Shown here one piece after another: positions 44,052 to 54,297 of a stretch of DNA of 64,000 bases (positions are counted from its first letter, which is position 1; each line of letters starts with the position of its first letter). The translations under genes were made by a program, and so were the position numbers. The notes below the pieces were generated by a model, which saw only the letters and a program-made list of their open reading frames with translations, made no database searches and was not told the origin of the DNA. This stretch comes from Shewanella olleyana (GTDB taxonomy: Bacteria > Pseudomonadota > Gammaproteobacteria > Enterobacterales > Shewanellaceae). The stretch is taken from positions 248,001 through 312,000 of the forward strand of contig NZ_JAKILD010000001.1 of assembly GCF_023283825.1 (NCBI RefSeq). The letters are read 5' to 3'.

Positions 44052-46543
44052 GTATGAACAGACGTGAGTTTATGAAAGCCAATGCCGCAATTGCAGCAGC
44101 TGGCGTTGCTGGAATGGCTTTACCTGCATCTGCAAGTAACCTAATTACTAGCTCAGAGCAAACCAAATTAGAGTGGAACAAAGCGCCTTGTCGTTTTTGT
44201 GGTACGGGCTGTTCGGTCATCGTAGCCACTAGAGACGGTAAAGTGGTTGCTACTCATGGTGACGCTAAAAGTGAAGTGAATAAAGGCCTTAACTGTGTAA
44301 AAGGTTACTTCCTTTCTAAAATTATGTATGGCCGTGATCGTCTACAAACACCTATGTTACGTATGACAGACGGTAAATACGATAAAAACGGTGAGTTTAC
44401 TCCTGTCAGTTGGGATACCGCTTTCGATACCATGGCTGAAAAATGGAAAAAGACCATTAAAGCTAAAGGGCCTACTGCAGTTGGTATGTTCGGTTCGGGT
44501 CAGTGGACTGTTTGGGAAGGTTATGCTGCCGTTAAGTTGATGAAAGCGGGCTTTGGCTCAAATAACATCGACCCTAACGCGCGTCACTGTATGGCATCTG
44601 CTGTAGGTGGTTTCATGCGTACCTTTGGTATTGATGAGCCAATGGGCTGTTACGATGATATGGAAGCGGCTGACGCATTTGTATTATGGGGCTCCAACAT
44701 GGCAGAAATGCATCCAATTCTTTGGACTCGCGTAACTGACCGACGTTTAAGTGCACCACACGTTAAAGTGGCGGTATTGTCTACATTCCAACATCGCTCA
44801 TTTGATTTAGCAGATTTACCTATTGTTTTTACCCCACAAACTGATTTAGCAATGCTTAACTTTATTGCTAACTACATTATTCAAAATGATAAAGTGGATA
44901 AAGACTTTATCAGCAAGCATGTTAATTTCCGTAAAGGTGAAACTGATATCGGTTATGGTTTACGTGCTTCACATCCGCTGCAGAAAAAAGCTAAGAATGT
45001 CAGCACTGCAGGTGATTCAACCCCAATCGATTTTGAAGAATTTAAAAAGTTTGTTGCTGATTATGACGTTGAAAGTGTCAGTAAACTTTCTGGCGTACCA
45101 GAGCATAAACTGATTGAACTTGCTGAGTTATATGCCGATCCTAAAAAGAAAGTGACTTCTTTTTGGACTATGGGCTTTAACCAACATACTCGTGGTGTTT
45201 GGTGTAATAACCTGATTTATAACATTCACTTATTAGTGGGTAAAATCTCGACTCCGGGTAATAGTCCATTCTCGTTAACGGGTCAGCCTTCTGCATGTGG
45301 TACCGCTCGTGAAGTGGGTACTTTCTCTCACAGACTTCCAGCAGATATGGAGGTTAACAACCCTAAACACCGTAAAATTGCTGAAGATATTTGGAATATC
45401 CCTGAAGGTATTATCCCGCCTAAGCCAGGCTACCATGCAGTTGAACAAAACCGACGACTTAAAGACGGTGACTTAAACTGTTATTGGGTGCAGGTAAACA
45501 ACAACATGCAAGCTGCGGCTAACATGAATGAAGAAGGTTTACCTGGATACCGTAACCCTGACAATTTCATTGTTGTTTCTGATGCGTACCCAACTGTTAC
45601 TACCCAAGCCGGTGATTTGATTTTACCTTCAGCAATGTGGGTTGAAAAAGAAGGTGCCTACGGTAACGCAGAACGTCGTACTCAGTTCTGGCATCAAATG
45701 GTGCAAGCACCTGGCGAGTCAATGTCTGATTTATGGCAGCTGATGGAATTCTCTAAACGCTTTACCACTGATGAAGTGTGGTCAAAAGAGGTGCTTGCTG
45801 CTAACCCTGAATACAAAGGCAAAACCTTATTTGAAGTGCTGTTCCAAAACGGCAATGTTGAAAAGTTCCCGTTAAGTGATGCCGACCCTAAGTTTATGAA
45901 TAATGAAGCTAAGCACTTTGGCTTTTATGTTCAAAAAGGCTTGTTTGAAGAATACGCTCAGTTTGGTCGTGGACACGGTCATGATTTAGCTGACTTTGAC
46001 CGATATCATGAAGAGCACGGCCTACGTTGGCCAGTTGTCGACGGTAAAGAAACCAAGTGGCGTTATCGTGAAGGTGCAGATCCATACGTGAAAGCGGGTA
46101 AAGGGTTTGAGTTTTACGGTAAACCTGACGGAAAAGCGATAATCTTTGCCTTACCGTACGAGCCGGCGCCTGAAGTGCCGGATGAAGAGTTTGATATTTG
46201 GTTATCAACAGGACGTGTTTTAGAGCATTGGCATTCAGGTTCAATGACTCAACGTGTACCTGAGCTTTATAAAGCATTCCCAGATGCAGTCTGCTTCATG
46301 CATCCAGATGATGCTAAGAAGCGTGGTTTACGCCGTGGAGATGAAGTTAAAGTGATATCTCGTCGTGGTGAAATCAAAACTCGTGTTGAAACAAGAGGAC
46401 GTAACAAACCACCTATTGGTTTGGTGTTCGTGCCATGGTTTGACGCTAGCCAGCTAATTAATAAGGTCACACTTGATGCGACAGATCCTTTGTCTAAGCA
46501 AACTGACTTTAAGAAGTGTGCGGTTAAGATTGTCAAAGCCTAA
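44048..46543 (+). CDS. napA: Periplasmic nitrate reductase catalytic subunit NapA
   Basis: An 831-residue molybdoenzyme reducing nitrate to nitrite in the periplasm. The twin-arginine signal NRREFMKA is at 4-11, with cleavage near residue 29. The [4Fe-4S] ligands are Cys48, Cys51, Cys55 and Cys83, and the molybdenum ligand is Cys181 (ARHCMASAV). It carries two molybdopterin guanine dinucleotides, as known for the family. Length is normal and no lesion is seen. It receives electrons from NapB. Confidence 0.98.
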   Translation: MSMNRREFMKANAAIAAAGVAGMALPASASNLITSSEQTKLEWNKAPCRFCGTGCSVIVATRDGKVVATHGDAKSEVNKGLNCVKGYFLSKIMYGRDRLQTPMLRMTDGKYDKNGEFTPVSWDTAFDTMAEKWKKTIKAKGPTAVGMFGSGQWTVWEGYAAVKLMKAGFGSNNIDPNARHCMASAVGGFMRTFGIDEPMGCYDDMEAADAFVLWGSNMAEMHPILWTRVTDRRLSAPHVKVAVLSTFQHRSFDLADLPIVFTPQTDLAMLNFIANYIIQNDKVDKDFISKHVNFRKGETDIGYGLRASHPLQKKAKNVSTAGDSTPIDFEEFKKFVADYDVESVSKLSGVPEHKLIELAELYADPKKKVTSFWTMGFNQHTRGVWCNNLIYNIHLLVGKISTPGNSPFSLTGQPSACGTAREVGTFSHRLPADMEVNNPKHRKIAEDIWNIPEGIIPPKPGYHAVEQNRRLKDGDLNCYWVQVNNNMQAAANMNEEGLPGYRNPDNFIVVSDAYPTVTTQAGDLILPSAMWVEKEGAYGNAERRTQFWHQMVQAPGESMSDLWQLMEFSKRFTTDEVWSKEVLAANPEYKGKTLFEVLFQNGNVEKFPLSDADPKFMNNEAKHFGFYVQKGLFEEYAQFGRGHGHDLADFDRYHEEHGLRWPVVDGKETKWRYREGADPYVKAGKGFEFYGKPDGKAIIFALPYEPAPEVPDEEFDIWLSTGRVLEHWHSGSMTQRVPELYKAFPDAVCFMHPDDAKKRGLRRGDEVKVISRRGEIKTRVETRGRNKPPIGLVFVPWFDASQLINKVTLDATDPLSKQTDFKKCAVKIVKA

Positions 46544-46554
46544 GGAGAACGACC

Positions 46555-47031
46555 ATGAAAACACGTAATGTTTTATCAGTATTTGTATTATTGAGTCTTT
46601 CTTTTAGTGCTATGGCTGAAACAGCGCCTGTGCCTGAAGATAAGGTAGCGACTTTGCGACTTGCGCCAATTGATATTGAGCCAACACCACCTGCGATGCA
46701 GAAGGTGATTAACTCTGATGTGAAGCAAGTACGTAACTATCCGATGCAACCACCTATCATTCCTCACAGAATTGATGGCTATCAGATAGATTTAAAAGTA
46801 AACAAATGTATGCAGTGTCACGCGCGTAATAGTACTGGACACTCACAAGCACCCATGGTGAGTGTGACGCATTATATGGATAGAGAGAATAACTTCTTGG
46901 CATCTTTATCGCCACGTCGTTACTACTGTACCCAATGTCATGTATCTCAATTAGATGCCAAGTTACTTGTAGAGAATGATTTCGTTGACGTGAAAGAGTT
47001 AATGAAAAATCCTGCTAAAACTGAGCACTAG
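46555..47031 (+). CDS. napB: Diheme cytochrome NapB, electron-transfer subunit
   Basis: A 158-residue periplasmic cytochrome. A signal peptide covers about 1-21 (cut after AMA), and two heme motifs CMQCH and CTQCH are each near a distal His. NapB passes electrons from NapC or CymA to NapA. It starts 11 bases after napA with an AAGGAGA ribosome site. Confidence 0.97.
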   Translation: MKTRNVLSVFVLLSLSFSAMAETAPVPEDKVATLRLAPIDIEPTPPAMQKVINSDVKQVRNYPMQPPIIPHRIDGYQIDLKVNKCMQCHARNSTGHSQAPMVSVTHYMDRENNFLASLSPRRYYCTQCHVSQLDAKLLVENDFVDVKELMKNPAKTEH

Positions 47032-47039
47032 GAGCCAGT

Positions 47040-47639
47040 ATGATTGCAAAAATACTAGAAAATCTTAAATTGATTTGGAAGGTGATACGCCGACCAAGTG
47101 TCCATTATAGTCTTGGTTTTCTGACTTTAGGCGGCTTCGTTGCTGGTATTATTTTCTGGGGGGGCTTTAATACCGCCCTGGAGTTAGCAAGCACTGAGGA
47201 GTTCTGTACCAGTTGCCATGAAATGGAAAGCAATGTGTATCAAGAGTTGCAAAGCACCATTCACTTTACTAATCGAAGTGGTGTTCGTGCAACGTGTTCA
47301 GATTGCCATGTTCCACATAATTGGACGGATAAAATTGCACGTAAAATGCAGGCTTCGAAAGAAATTTGGGGTAAAGTTTTTGGTACGATTAACACACGGG
47401 AGAAGTTTGAAGGCAAACGTCGTGAGTTAGCGGAACATGAATGGGCACGTTTAAAAGCGAATGACTCCTTAGAATGTCGTAACTGCCACAACTTTGATTA
47501 TATGGATTTCACTCGTCAATCAAAACGTGCATCAGCGATGCATTCAACCTCGCTTGCGAGTGGTGAAAAAACCTGTATTGACTGTCACAAAGGTATTGCT
47601 CATCAGTTACCTGATATGGCAGGAGTGGAAGGTTTTTAA
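47040..47639 (+). CDS. napC: Membrane-anchored tetraheme quinol dehydrogenase NapC
   Basis: A 199-residue NapC/NirT-family cytochrome. It has one N-terminal membrane anchor at about 22-42 and four heme motifs: CTSCH, CSDCH, CRNCH and CIDCH. It oxidises menaquinol or ubiquinol and feeds NapB. With CymA also usual in Shewanella, a dedicated NapC marks the NAP-alpha type operon. A terminator follows, closing napEDABC. Confidence 0.96.
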   Translation: MIAKILENLKLIWKVIRRPSVHYSLGFLTLGGFVAGIIFWGGFNTALELASTEEFCTSCHEMESNVYQELQSTIHFTNRSGVRATCSDCHVPHNWTDKIARKMQASKEIWGKVFGTINTREKFEGKRRELAEHEWARLKANDSLECRNCHNFDYMDFTRQSKRASAMHSTSLASGEKTCIDCHKGIAHQLPDMAGVEGF

Positions 47640-47687
47640 GCTACCACTGTGATAAAAGTCATATAGACTTTAGTCAATTTGTATCAT

Positions 47688-47716
47688 AAAAGGTCAGCGT
47701 AAGCTGGCCTTTTTGT
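47688..47716 (+). terminator. Terminator of the nap operon
   Basis: An 11-bp stem (AAAAGGTCAGC / GCTGGCCTTTT, one G-T pair), GTAA loop, then T run. Confidence 0.9.
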
Positions 47717-47812
47717 ATCTAATAGCGCTATATTTAAGTATATAAATTATTCAGTAGTTATAGAGACTTAATTCGGCTAACTTATCTTGAATCGTTCACT
47801 GAAGCAGGATGC

Positions 47813-49594
47813 ATGCAGACATTATCATTATTAATTAGCGACATAAAAAATACACTAAGAATACGCTTTTCGGCATCATTGATTGCTGGGATTATGCTAA
47901 GTGTTTTTATTTCATTTGCTCTATTTGCAGATGATACACCTGAGCCCCGACAAGCTAACAATCAGCAGCTCTCTAAAGTTCAGCAAAACTGGTTAGAAAC
48001 AGAGTTTCAACCTTCGACGTTATCGTTATCAGAACAAACGAAAGAGCTGCAATGGTTCCAGCAAAAATCTCAGCCTTTTAAAGGCATGACGATTAGAGTT
48101 GTCTCTGAACGTATAAATACCCATCAATACGAATCCAATATTCTCGCTAAAGCCTTTTTCGACATCACTGGCATTCATGTTATTCACGAACTTACCAATG
48201 AAGATGATGTGCTTAAGAAGTTCTCGGCGCAAGTCATGACAGGGCAACGCCTTTATGATGCCTATATCAGTGATAGTGATTTAATTGGCAGTCACTTTAG
48301 ACAACAGCATGTTATGTCGATAACCGATCTTATCAATCACCAAGCAAAGGCATACACGCTACCGTCTTTAGATTTGAGCGACTTTATAGGTCTTGCTTTT
48401 ACTACTGGTCCTGATGGAAAGATTTATCAGTTACCTGATCAACAATTTGCCAATTTATATTGGTATCGAAGTGACTGGTTTGCTAATGCCGATTTCCAAA
48501 AACAATTTGAAGCTAATTATGGCTACCCTCTAGGGGTGCCACAAAACTGGCAAGCCTATGAGGATATAGCTCATTTTTTTACTCATGACATAAGCGAAAT
48601 TGCAGGTGAAAAAGTTTATGGTCACATGGATTATGCTAAGTCAGATCCCTCTTTAGGTTGGCGGATCTCTGATGCGTGGTTATCAATGGCTGGAGTCGGC
48701 GATAAAGGACTGCCGAATGGCCTACCTGTTGATGAATGGGGAATTCGTGTCGAGGATTGTCACCCCGTAGGAGCCAGTGTTGAGCGAGGAGGTGCCTTAA
48801 ATAGTCCAGCAGCTATTTATGCGATACAAAAGTATAAAGAGTGGTTAGTAAAATATGCGCCGCCAGAAGCAAGGCAACTCACTTTTTCCGAATCCGGCCA
48901 TTGGGCAGCTAAAGGCAATATTGCTCAGCAAATATTTTGGTATACCGCTTTTGTGCCTGACTTTACCTTAAAGAATTTAGCGGTTATGAATAAAGATGGC
49001 ACACCTAAATGGCGAGTAGCGCCTTCTCCGGTGGGTAAGTATTGGCAGAAAGGCATGAAGTCTGGATATCAAGATACCGGCGCTTGGACGTTTTTAAACC
49101 ATACTCCAGAAAGTAATCAAATTGCTGCATGGCTCTACGCTCAATTTGTTGTCTCTAAAACTGTCTCTTTAAAGAAAACCTTAGTAGGGTTAACCCCGAT
49201 ACGTCAGTCAGATATAGAGTCAGATTATATGGCCCAGAAAGCGCCATATTTAGGTGGCTTAGTCGAATTTTATCGCAGCCATGCTAGGCATGTGTGGACG
49301 CCAACGGGAACAAACGTACCTGATTACCCTGGAATGGCTGGGTATTGGTGGCAAGCAATTAGTCGTATTATCGAAGGCGAGTTATCTGTCACAGAAGGTA
49401 TGGACGCCTTAGCGGAGGAAGTCGATAATCATTTGATAAAGTTACAAGAACAAGATTTAACTTGTGGACCTAAAGTGAATAAGAAACAAGTGCCTTCTCA
49501 TTGGTTAAATAAACCAGGGGCGCCTAAAGCTGAATTGCCAAATAAAGTAAAAGGTAAGACATTACCTTTTGAGGAGGCAATCAATGCTTGGTAA
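47813..49594 (+). CDS. Large extracellular solute-binding protein, GlpV-like
   Basis: A 593-residue family 1 periplasmic binding protein. An N-terminal hydrophobic signal lies at about 22-43 after a long polar start. The C-terminal half reads like rhizobial GlpV (glycerol uptake) as I recall it: GNIAQQIFWYTAF, YWQKGMKSGYQDTGAWT, KKTLVGLTPIRQSD, FYRSHARHVWTPTGTNVPDYP. No permease or ATPase gene is nearby, so it may feed a distant transporter or a receptor. It overlaps the next binding-protein gene by 11 bases. The ligand is probably a polyol or sugar; this is inference. Confidence 0.83.
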   Translation: MQTLSLLISDIKNTLRIRFSASLIAGIMLSVFISFALFADDTPEPRQANNQQLSKVQQNWLETEFQPSTLSLSEQTKELQWFQQKSQPFKGMTIRVVSERINTHQYESNILAKAFFDITGIHVIHELTNEDDVLKKFSAQVMTGQRLYDAYISDSDLIGSHFRQQHVMSITDLINHQAKAYTLPSLDLSDFIGLAFTTGPDGKIYQLPDQQFANLYWYRSDWFANADFQKQFEANYGYPLGVPQNWQAYEDIAHFFTHDISEIAGEKVYGHMDYAKSDPSLGWRISDAWLSMAGVGDKGLPNGLPVDEWGIRVEDCHPVGASVERGGALNSPAAIYAIQKYKEWLVKYAPPEARQLTFSESGHWAAKGNIAQQIFWYTAFVPDFTLKNLAVMNKDGTPKWRVAPSPVGKYWQKGMKSGYQDTGAWTFLNHTPESNQIAAWLYAQFVVSKTVSLKKTLVGLTPIRQSDIESDYMAQKAPYLGGLVEFYRSHARHVWTPTGTNVPDYPGMAGYWWQAISRIIEGELSVTEGMDALAEEVDNHLIKLQEQDLTCGPKVNKKQVPSHWLNKPGAPKAELPNKVKGKTLPFEEAINAW

Positions 49595-50321
49595 GAAGCG
49601 CGTATATTCTTTACTCAGTACCGTCATTTTTTTAATTGCTGAGATTAATTCAGTAGTTGCTGAAGAAATTACTGTTTATACCTATCAACACGTTCCATTT
49701 GCTGAGCAAACTGACACAAAACACCAGGGTATGATTGTTGATATTATCGACGAGTTATTTTCTAGAGCAGAAATTGAGTACAAGATTATTTTTAACCCGC
49801 TTAAACGTGGTTTAACGATGACGGAAAGGAGCAAAAATGTTTGTGTATTGCCAATTGTGCGGACTCAGCAAATAGAGAGTGAATATAAGTGGGTTGGCCC
49901 TGTATTAATTTCTCGATATGGATTATTTAGCGCCACTAACAGCACAATTCCTTTAGTGACACTGCAAGATGCTAAATCATTGTCTATTGGTACCTATTTA
50001 GGTAGTGGGATAAGTGAATATTTAGAATCTTTTCAGTATCAAGTTCAGTTAACAAATGATGATGGATTAAATATAAAGAAACTGGAAAGAGGCCGTATCG
50101 ATCTTTGGGCTGCAGAATTAATCAGTGCCAAGGTATTAATGGAGCAAGCTAAAGTCCAACTCGGTGAACCTGAACTTATTTTTCATACTTCTTTACGAGC
50201 AATGGCGTGCAATAAGTTTATGGATGATGCAAAGCACCAAGCATTAGTAAACGCATTAAATGAAATGTATCAGGATGGATTTATGACAAAAATCAATCGT
50301 GAGTATGGTGTTTCGCTCTAA
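49584..50321 (+). CDS. Periplasmic binding protein, family 3 (PF00497-like)
   Basis: A 245-residue protein: signal peptide at about 1-26 (ends VVAEE), then a family 3 solute-binding fold (YTYQHVPFAEQ, GMIVDIIDELFSRAEIEYKI, then the late GFMTKINREYG). Residues that usually bind the amino-acid carboxylate are not plain, so the ligand is open. The ATG at 49584 has a GAGGAGG ribosome site and lies inside the end of the preceding gene, so the two are coupled. No transporter or sensor gene is adjacent. Confidence 0.8.
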   Translation: MLGKKRVYSLLSTVIFLIAEINSVVAEEITVYTYQHVPFAEQTDTKHQGMIVDIIDELFSRAEIEYKIIFNPLKRGLTMTERSKNVCVLPIVRTQQIESEYKWVGPVLISRYGLFSATNSTIPLVTLQDAKSLSIGTYLGSGISEYLESFQYQVQLTNDDGLNIKKLERGRIDLWAAELISAKVLMEQAKVQLGEPELIFHTSLRAMACNKFMDDAKHQALVNALNEMYQDGFMTKINREYGVSL

Positions 50322-50503
50322 CCTTCCCTAATGATAGCCAAGGCCCTCTGCAACTAAAGTGCTAGATTCGTATCTGTTTAGTCTATAAAAAGTATCGGTT
50401 CAAATATAATTTCTTTAACAAACTATACTTATCATATTCAGCTAGCTCTCAACGGATGAGATATCCGCTGATAATTCTAATGAGCTTTGTTTGGAGGGGT
50501 ATT

Positions 50504-50809
50504 ATGTCTATGGTGAGTTCTAAAGATTTTGCAAATTGGCTTAAGCTGCAATTTGACCAGTTAGAAACAGGTGTGAGCCTAACAAGAGAAGATATTAATC
50601 AGTTAACTGGTCGACAGGGCTTCTCGCTGGTGTTTATCAATGATATACATTATGAGTTGATGCAGCACGGGATTGCCTTTGTGACTGATACTTACAGGCA
50701 GCATTTCTATATGGTGAAAGTGCAGGAAAAGCCTTGGCGAGATGAATTGGAAAATGCTGGCCATCAGCAAACATTCTCCAATATTATTTCGATTAATATG
50801 TCCCGTTAA
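50504..50809 (+). CDS. Hypothetical small protein, 101 residues
   Basis: I do not recognise this protein. It is soluble, has no signal peptide, and begins [20 protein letters not shown] with predicted helices, then a mixed region ([21 protein letters not shown]). The ATG at 50504 is preceded by GGAGGGG, a strong ribosome site, so it is probably real; the longer frame from 50456 lacks one. Its stop codon shares bases with the stop of the convergent ddl gene. Confidence 0.65.
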   Translation: MSMVSSKDFANWLKLQFDQLETGVSLTREDINQLTGRQGFSLVFINDIHYELMQHGIAFVTDTYRQHFYMVKVQEKPWRDELENAGHQQTFSNIISINMSR

Positions 50810-51807
50810 AGCTGACTTTCGATGTTATCTACAAGGTAAGCGGTAAAGTCTTCACCGTGGTTTTGTAGCATTTTAGGGAACATCGAAATAGGCGTTGAGC
50901 CAGGGAAGGTATTAATTTCGTTTAATAAAATTTCATTCTCGTCAGTTAAAAAGAAATCAATTCTTGATAGATGTCTTAACTTCATTCCTTTAAATGCCTT
51001 AATGGCATAGTCTCTAATTTGCTCCGTTACTTCTGCAGACAGGTTTTGTGCCACAACATCGGTTCTTGCTTGGCTGCTGGCATTATATTTTTCTTCAAAA
51101 GTGTAAAATGTATTACTTGCACAGATGATTTCACCGGGTAATGTTGCAATTACTTCACCTTGATACTCATAAACAGCAACTTCTAACTCGCGAGCAATAA
51201 TTGTTTTCTCAACGACAACCGACGGGGCAAAACTAAATGCATCAGTAAGCACTTGTTCAACTTGCTCAGCATCATCAAGTTTATAGCAGCCTACAGATGA
51301 TCCTTGTGAGGCCGCTTTTACAAAAACAGAACCCCATTCATTTAGGGCTGATATTGTTTGTTCAACCGCTTGTTGGTTTAAATCGTTTAAGAAAATATAA
51401 GGTGTGTTAGGAATACCTAACGCACTAAACCACATTTTAGCGGTGATTTTATTAAAGCAATTACTTGATGCTTCTGACTCGCAACCAAAGTAAGGCAGTT
51501 GAATAAGATTAAAATATGATTGGATATCGCCAGTTTCTCCGGGAAAACCGTGAATACAAGGAATAGCATAATCTACAGCCCACACAGGCTTAGTTTCATT
51601 ATCAAAACGAACTTCACGACGGTTGGTTAATTCGCAGCGATGTCCATCTTTATCAAAATAGTGACCATTAGCATCAAGCTCTAGTCTCAATAAGTTAACT
51701 TTATCTGACTTTGCTAAAGACGATTCAAAATAGTTCGCAGACATAACTGAAACATCATGTTCAGCGCTGCCGCCGCCACAAATTAGAAGTACATTGAAAG
51801 TTGTCAT
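50806..51807 (-). CDS. ddl: D-alanine--D-alanine ligase
   Basis: A 333-residue ATP-grasp ligase for the D-Ala-D-Ala dipeptide of peptidoglycan. N-terminal [15 protein letters not shown], central [11 protein letters not shown] (ATP-binding loop), RELEVAVYE, and the metal site [15 protein letters not shown] near the end. It lies outside any cell-wall cluster, so it is likely a second, DdlA-type copy. The stop is four bases inside the convergent neighbour. Confidence 0.92.
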   Translation of the reverse strand: MTTFNVLLICGGGSAEHDVSVMSANYFESSLAKSDKVNLLRLELDANGHYFDKDGHRCELTNRREVRFDNETKPVWAVDYAIPCIHGFPGETGDIQSYFNLIQLPYFGCESEASSNCFNKITAKMWFSALGIPNTPYIFLNDLNQQAVEQTISALNEWGSVFVKAASQGSSVGCYKLDDAEQVEQVLTDAFSFAPSVVVEKTIIARELEVAVYEYQGEVIATLPGEIICASNTFYTFEEKYNASSQARTDVVAQNLSAEVTEQIRDYAIKAFKGMKLRHLSRIDFFLTDENEILLNEINTFPGSTPISMFPKMLQNHGEDFTAYLVDNIESQL

Positions 51808-52166
51808 AAAGCCCCGAGAGAAGTTGACGAAGTAAAACAGTTTAATTCTAGGCTCATGATAATGAACAGGTAAGGTTTAGCGCAAGAAAGGTTTTAGATA
51901 ACTGCTTATCTAATCGTCAATATCGCTCATTTAAAATTTAAATTTGCTGGTATGACCGTTTTAATAGAGTTAGAAGGGGCGCTTTAGTGAGTGAAGCTTA
52001 CCTGTTGCTGTCAGCTTAACTCAAAATTACTGTATTGAAATCGCTGTTGTTCGTTCTTAACTAGCAACAGCGATTTCTTTTACATTTCTCTATTGGCGAA
52101 CTGGTTGATTCAGGTTCATGGTTGTAACCATTTTTAATAGCCTTTTCTTTTATTAATTGATTCTAG
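51808..52166. other. 359-bp gap without a gene
   Basis: No coding frame stands out. It carries an isolated 13-bp hairpin with a T-rich tail in the plus direction (52037-52080) although no plus-strand gene precedes it within the gap, and the promoter of ddl on the left. Confidence 0.6.
52037..52080 (+). terminator. Orphan terminator-like hairpin
   Basis: GAAATCGCTGTTG pairs perfectly with CAACAGCGATTTC over 13 bp around a 15-base loop, followed by TTTTA in the plus direction. It may end an unseen small RNA from about 51850 onward. Confidence 0.55.
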
Positions 52167-53264
52167 TTACCAACCAATTAAATAACGGCTTTTTTTATTG
52201 AAGACCTTTTTAATCGCTGTAGCGATAAAGTACGAAATAATAATCACAACCATAGTCACAAGCAAAGTCGTGAGAACATTACCACGGCCGGCAAAACCCA
52301 AAAGGTCAGGGCTGTCATATATCATCCACCAAGGTGTGGTTATCCACGGATGAATAAAGTAAATCGCAAAGCTCACTTCTGCTAACTTTTGCAATGGCTT
52401 GATACTGATGTGCTCAAACTTATTCAAAATGGCCAATATTACAAAGGTCAGTAAGATTTTTTGGGGCAACATTAAATCAGGCACCGTCAACTCAAGTGCG
52501 GCTTTATTTAACGTCCCCGCACCAAACCAATGTGCCTGCGCTACAGCCAATGCAATGGCTATCAGTAACATCAACATCCAGTATTTATCTATGAATGGGA
52601 ACAGTTTGTCTCGATGAGCTGAGCCCCAAACGCCAAACAAATACACTGGTAAAAAGTAAAACAAAGACTGAATCGCATTGAGGTTTGATTCAGGTCGGTG
52701 GATTAGCATTGCAATGATAAATAATGGTACAGCCACAATCAGTAGGTGTTGGCGCTTAATTAAATGCATTACCCAAGGTGATAAGGCAAATAGCATCATT
52801 CCCATTGGAATATACCAGTAAGCGGTTAGCGTACGGCCGGTGATGACATACCAACTTGCTGCAACGGCAGGTTTTTCGATATCGGCGTACATAACGTGCA
52901 TTGCAGGATCTGTCCCTACGGTTAAGTGCCAAAAAATCCAAGGTAGCGACAAGAGCAAATAAGGCAGAAATACAAACTTGGTTTTATTCTTCATGTATTT
53001 CTTATAATCCCAGCGGTGATAAAACACGTGATGGAATAAAAAACCTGAGATAAACACAAAGAATACAGTGCCATTCATCATTAAATTAAACCATGCTTTA
53101 TCGGCTAAGGTTTCAACTTCCCATCCGGCTGGGCGATAACAATGGGCCATAACAATAAAAATTATCGCAATACCACGAAAGTGGTTAATGCTGTTTAAAA
53201 AGCCTTTTTTCTCAGCGGGGTTAACCCTAGGTGTTGCGGGAGCGGCATTGGTGCTATCTGACAT
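52167..53264 (-). CDS. Membrane acyltransferase, family 3
   Basis: A 365-residue protein with about ten membrane segments and the acyltransferase 3 opening NHFRGIAIIFIVMAHCYRP, including the catalytic-type His in MAHC. The first 20 residues are polar. Such enzymes O-acetylate or O-succinylate surface sugars; the target here is unknown. It stands alone, divergent from the prp operon. Confidence 0.88.
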   Translation of the reverse strand: MSDSTNAAPATPRVNPAEKKGFLNSINHFRGIAIIFIVMAHCYRPAGWEVETLADKAWFNLMMNGTVFFVFISGFLFHHVFYHRWDYKKYMKNKTKFVFLPYLLLSLPWIFWHLTVGTDPAMHVMYADIEKPAVAASWYVITGRTLTAYWYIPMGMMLFALSPWVMHLIKRQHLLIVAVPLFIIAMLIHRPESNLNAIQSLFYFLPVYLFGVWGSAHRDKLFPFIDKYWMLMLLIAIALAVAQAHWFGAGTLNKAALELTVPDLMLPQKILLTFVILAILNKFEHISIKPLQKLAEVSFAIYFIHPWITTPWWMIYDSPDLLGFAGRGNVLTTLLVTMVVIIISYFIATAIKKVFNKKSRYLIGW

Positions 53265-53417
53265 GTTAAGCCTTGATTCTATTATTTTTTAATAAGAAAT
53301 ATCAGTGTTATTCCATTGTGCTTTTATTGTTACGAAATAACAATACTCGAAGCCCTTTGTTTGAATCCCCTTAAAGTTAAATCAAACGTATCGAAATATT
53401 GACGTTCACGTTAGACC

Positions 53418-53430
53418 TTTGTCGACAATA
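53418..53430. promoter_or_regulatory. Candidate GntR operator 1 upstream of the prp regulator
   Basis: TTTGTCGACAATA holds the core TTGTCGACAA palindrome. Its centre is 52 bases from that of operator 2, about five helical turns. Confidence 0.65.
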
Positions 53431-53455
53431 CAGCGGCTTTATATTGACCAGAGTA

Positions 53456-53461
53456 TATAAT
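53456..53461 (+). promoter_or_regulatory. -10 element between the two GntR operators
   Basis: A consensus TATAAT lies between the two palindromes, so transcription would begin inside operator 2. No good -35 is visible at the usual distance. Confidence 0.45.
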
Positions 53462-53468
53462 GAGCTTA

Positions 53469-53482
53469 TATTGTCGACAATA
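53469..53482. promoter_or_regulatory. Candidate GntR operator 2 upstream of the prp regulator
   Basis: TATTGTCGACAATA is a perfect 14-bp palindrome just downstream of a TATAAT, a position that would block transcription. The pattern suits an FCD-type GntR repressor. Confidence 0.7.
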
Positions 53483-53510
53483 AATCGAAATAGAGCTCAG
53501 TATTATTCCC

Positions 53511-54179
53511 ATGACATTCTTTAATGAACAGCCAATAACCGCCGCAGACAAGACTTTCTTTGAGTTACGCAAAGATATTGTCGAAGGTGACATCCAAGCT
53601 GGGTCAAAATTGAGTGAAACTGAACTGTCGACAAAGTATCAAGTCAGCCGCGCTGTTATTCGTGAAGCCATTAACCGTTTGGAGTCTTGCCATTTGGTTG
53701 AGCGTAAGGCAAACGTCGGCGCTAGAGTGGTTGCATTAAGCCCTGAAGGATTGATTGAGCTTTATCAAGTGCGTGAATCATTAGAAGGCATGGCTGCAAG
53801 GTTAGCGGCTAAAAATATGTCAGACAGTGAAATTGCAGATTTGAATTCACTGCTCAATCGTCATTTTGATGAAGTACAGTCTGGTGAGTCATATTATCAA
53901 GAAGCTGGCGATGTCGACTTTCACTATCGCATTATATTAGGCAGTAAAAACAAGCACCTCATCTCTGTACTGATAGACGGAATGTACCATCTTATTCGTA
54001 TGTATCGAGTTCAACTAGGTATGGCAGGACCACGTGTCACCACAGCATTTGATGAGCATAAACATATTGTGAAAGCCATTTCTAACCGAGATGAAGAATT
54101 AGCCGAAATGCTGATGCGTCGCCACATTATGTATTCAAAAGCCAATATTGAAACCAAGTTAGAAACTCAAGGTTCTTAA
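53511..54179 (+). CDS. prpR: GntR-family (FCD) regulator of the methylcitrate operon
   Basis: A 222-residue regulator with an N-terminal winged helix at about 12-75 (ELRKDIVEGDIQAGSKLSE, YQVSRAVIREAINRLE) and a C-terminal FCD effector domain with the usual metal-binding His and Asp region (AGDVDFHYRIILGS, EHKHIVKAI). It begins the prp operon and has two near-identical palindromes in front of it, so it probably represses itself and the operon until 2-methylcitrate appears. The name is by position; the enterobacterial PrpR belongs to a different family. The ribosome site is weak. Confidence 0.88.
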   Translation: MTFFNEQPITAADKTFFELRKDIVEGDIQAGSKLSETELSTKYQVSRAVIREAINRLESCHLVERKANVGARVVALSPEGLIELYQVRESLEGMAARLAAKNMSDSEIADLNSLLNRHFDEVQSGESYYQEAGDVDFHYRIILGSKNKHLISVLIDGMYHLIRMYRVQLGMAGPRVTTAFDEHKHIVKAISNRDEELAEMLMRRHIMYSKANIETKLETQGS

Positions 54180-54219
54180 GGATTGAGTCGGTAGTAGAAA
54201 TAACATTTACACAGATAGC

Positions 54220-54263
54220 TTAATGGCCAATTTAGAACGATTAAATTAGATAAAAGCCATTAA
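54220..54263. repeat. Intercistronic nested inverted repeat, prpR-prpB
   Basis: TTAATGGC / GCCATTAA (8 bp) encloses AATTTA / TAAATT (6 bp). No T run follows, so it is not a terminator. Confidence 0.65.
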
Positions 54264-54297
54264 TAAAGATAAAAGCAAAATAATAGAGAGGGAAATC

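Noticed and set aside
45909-46277. Open frame of 122 codons antisense to napA
   Set aside because: Lies wholly inside napA, lacks a ribosome site and protein-like composition; a shadow of the real gene.
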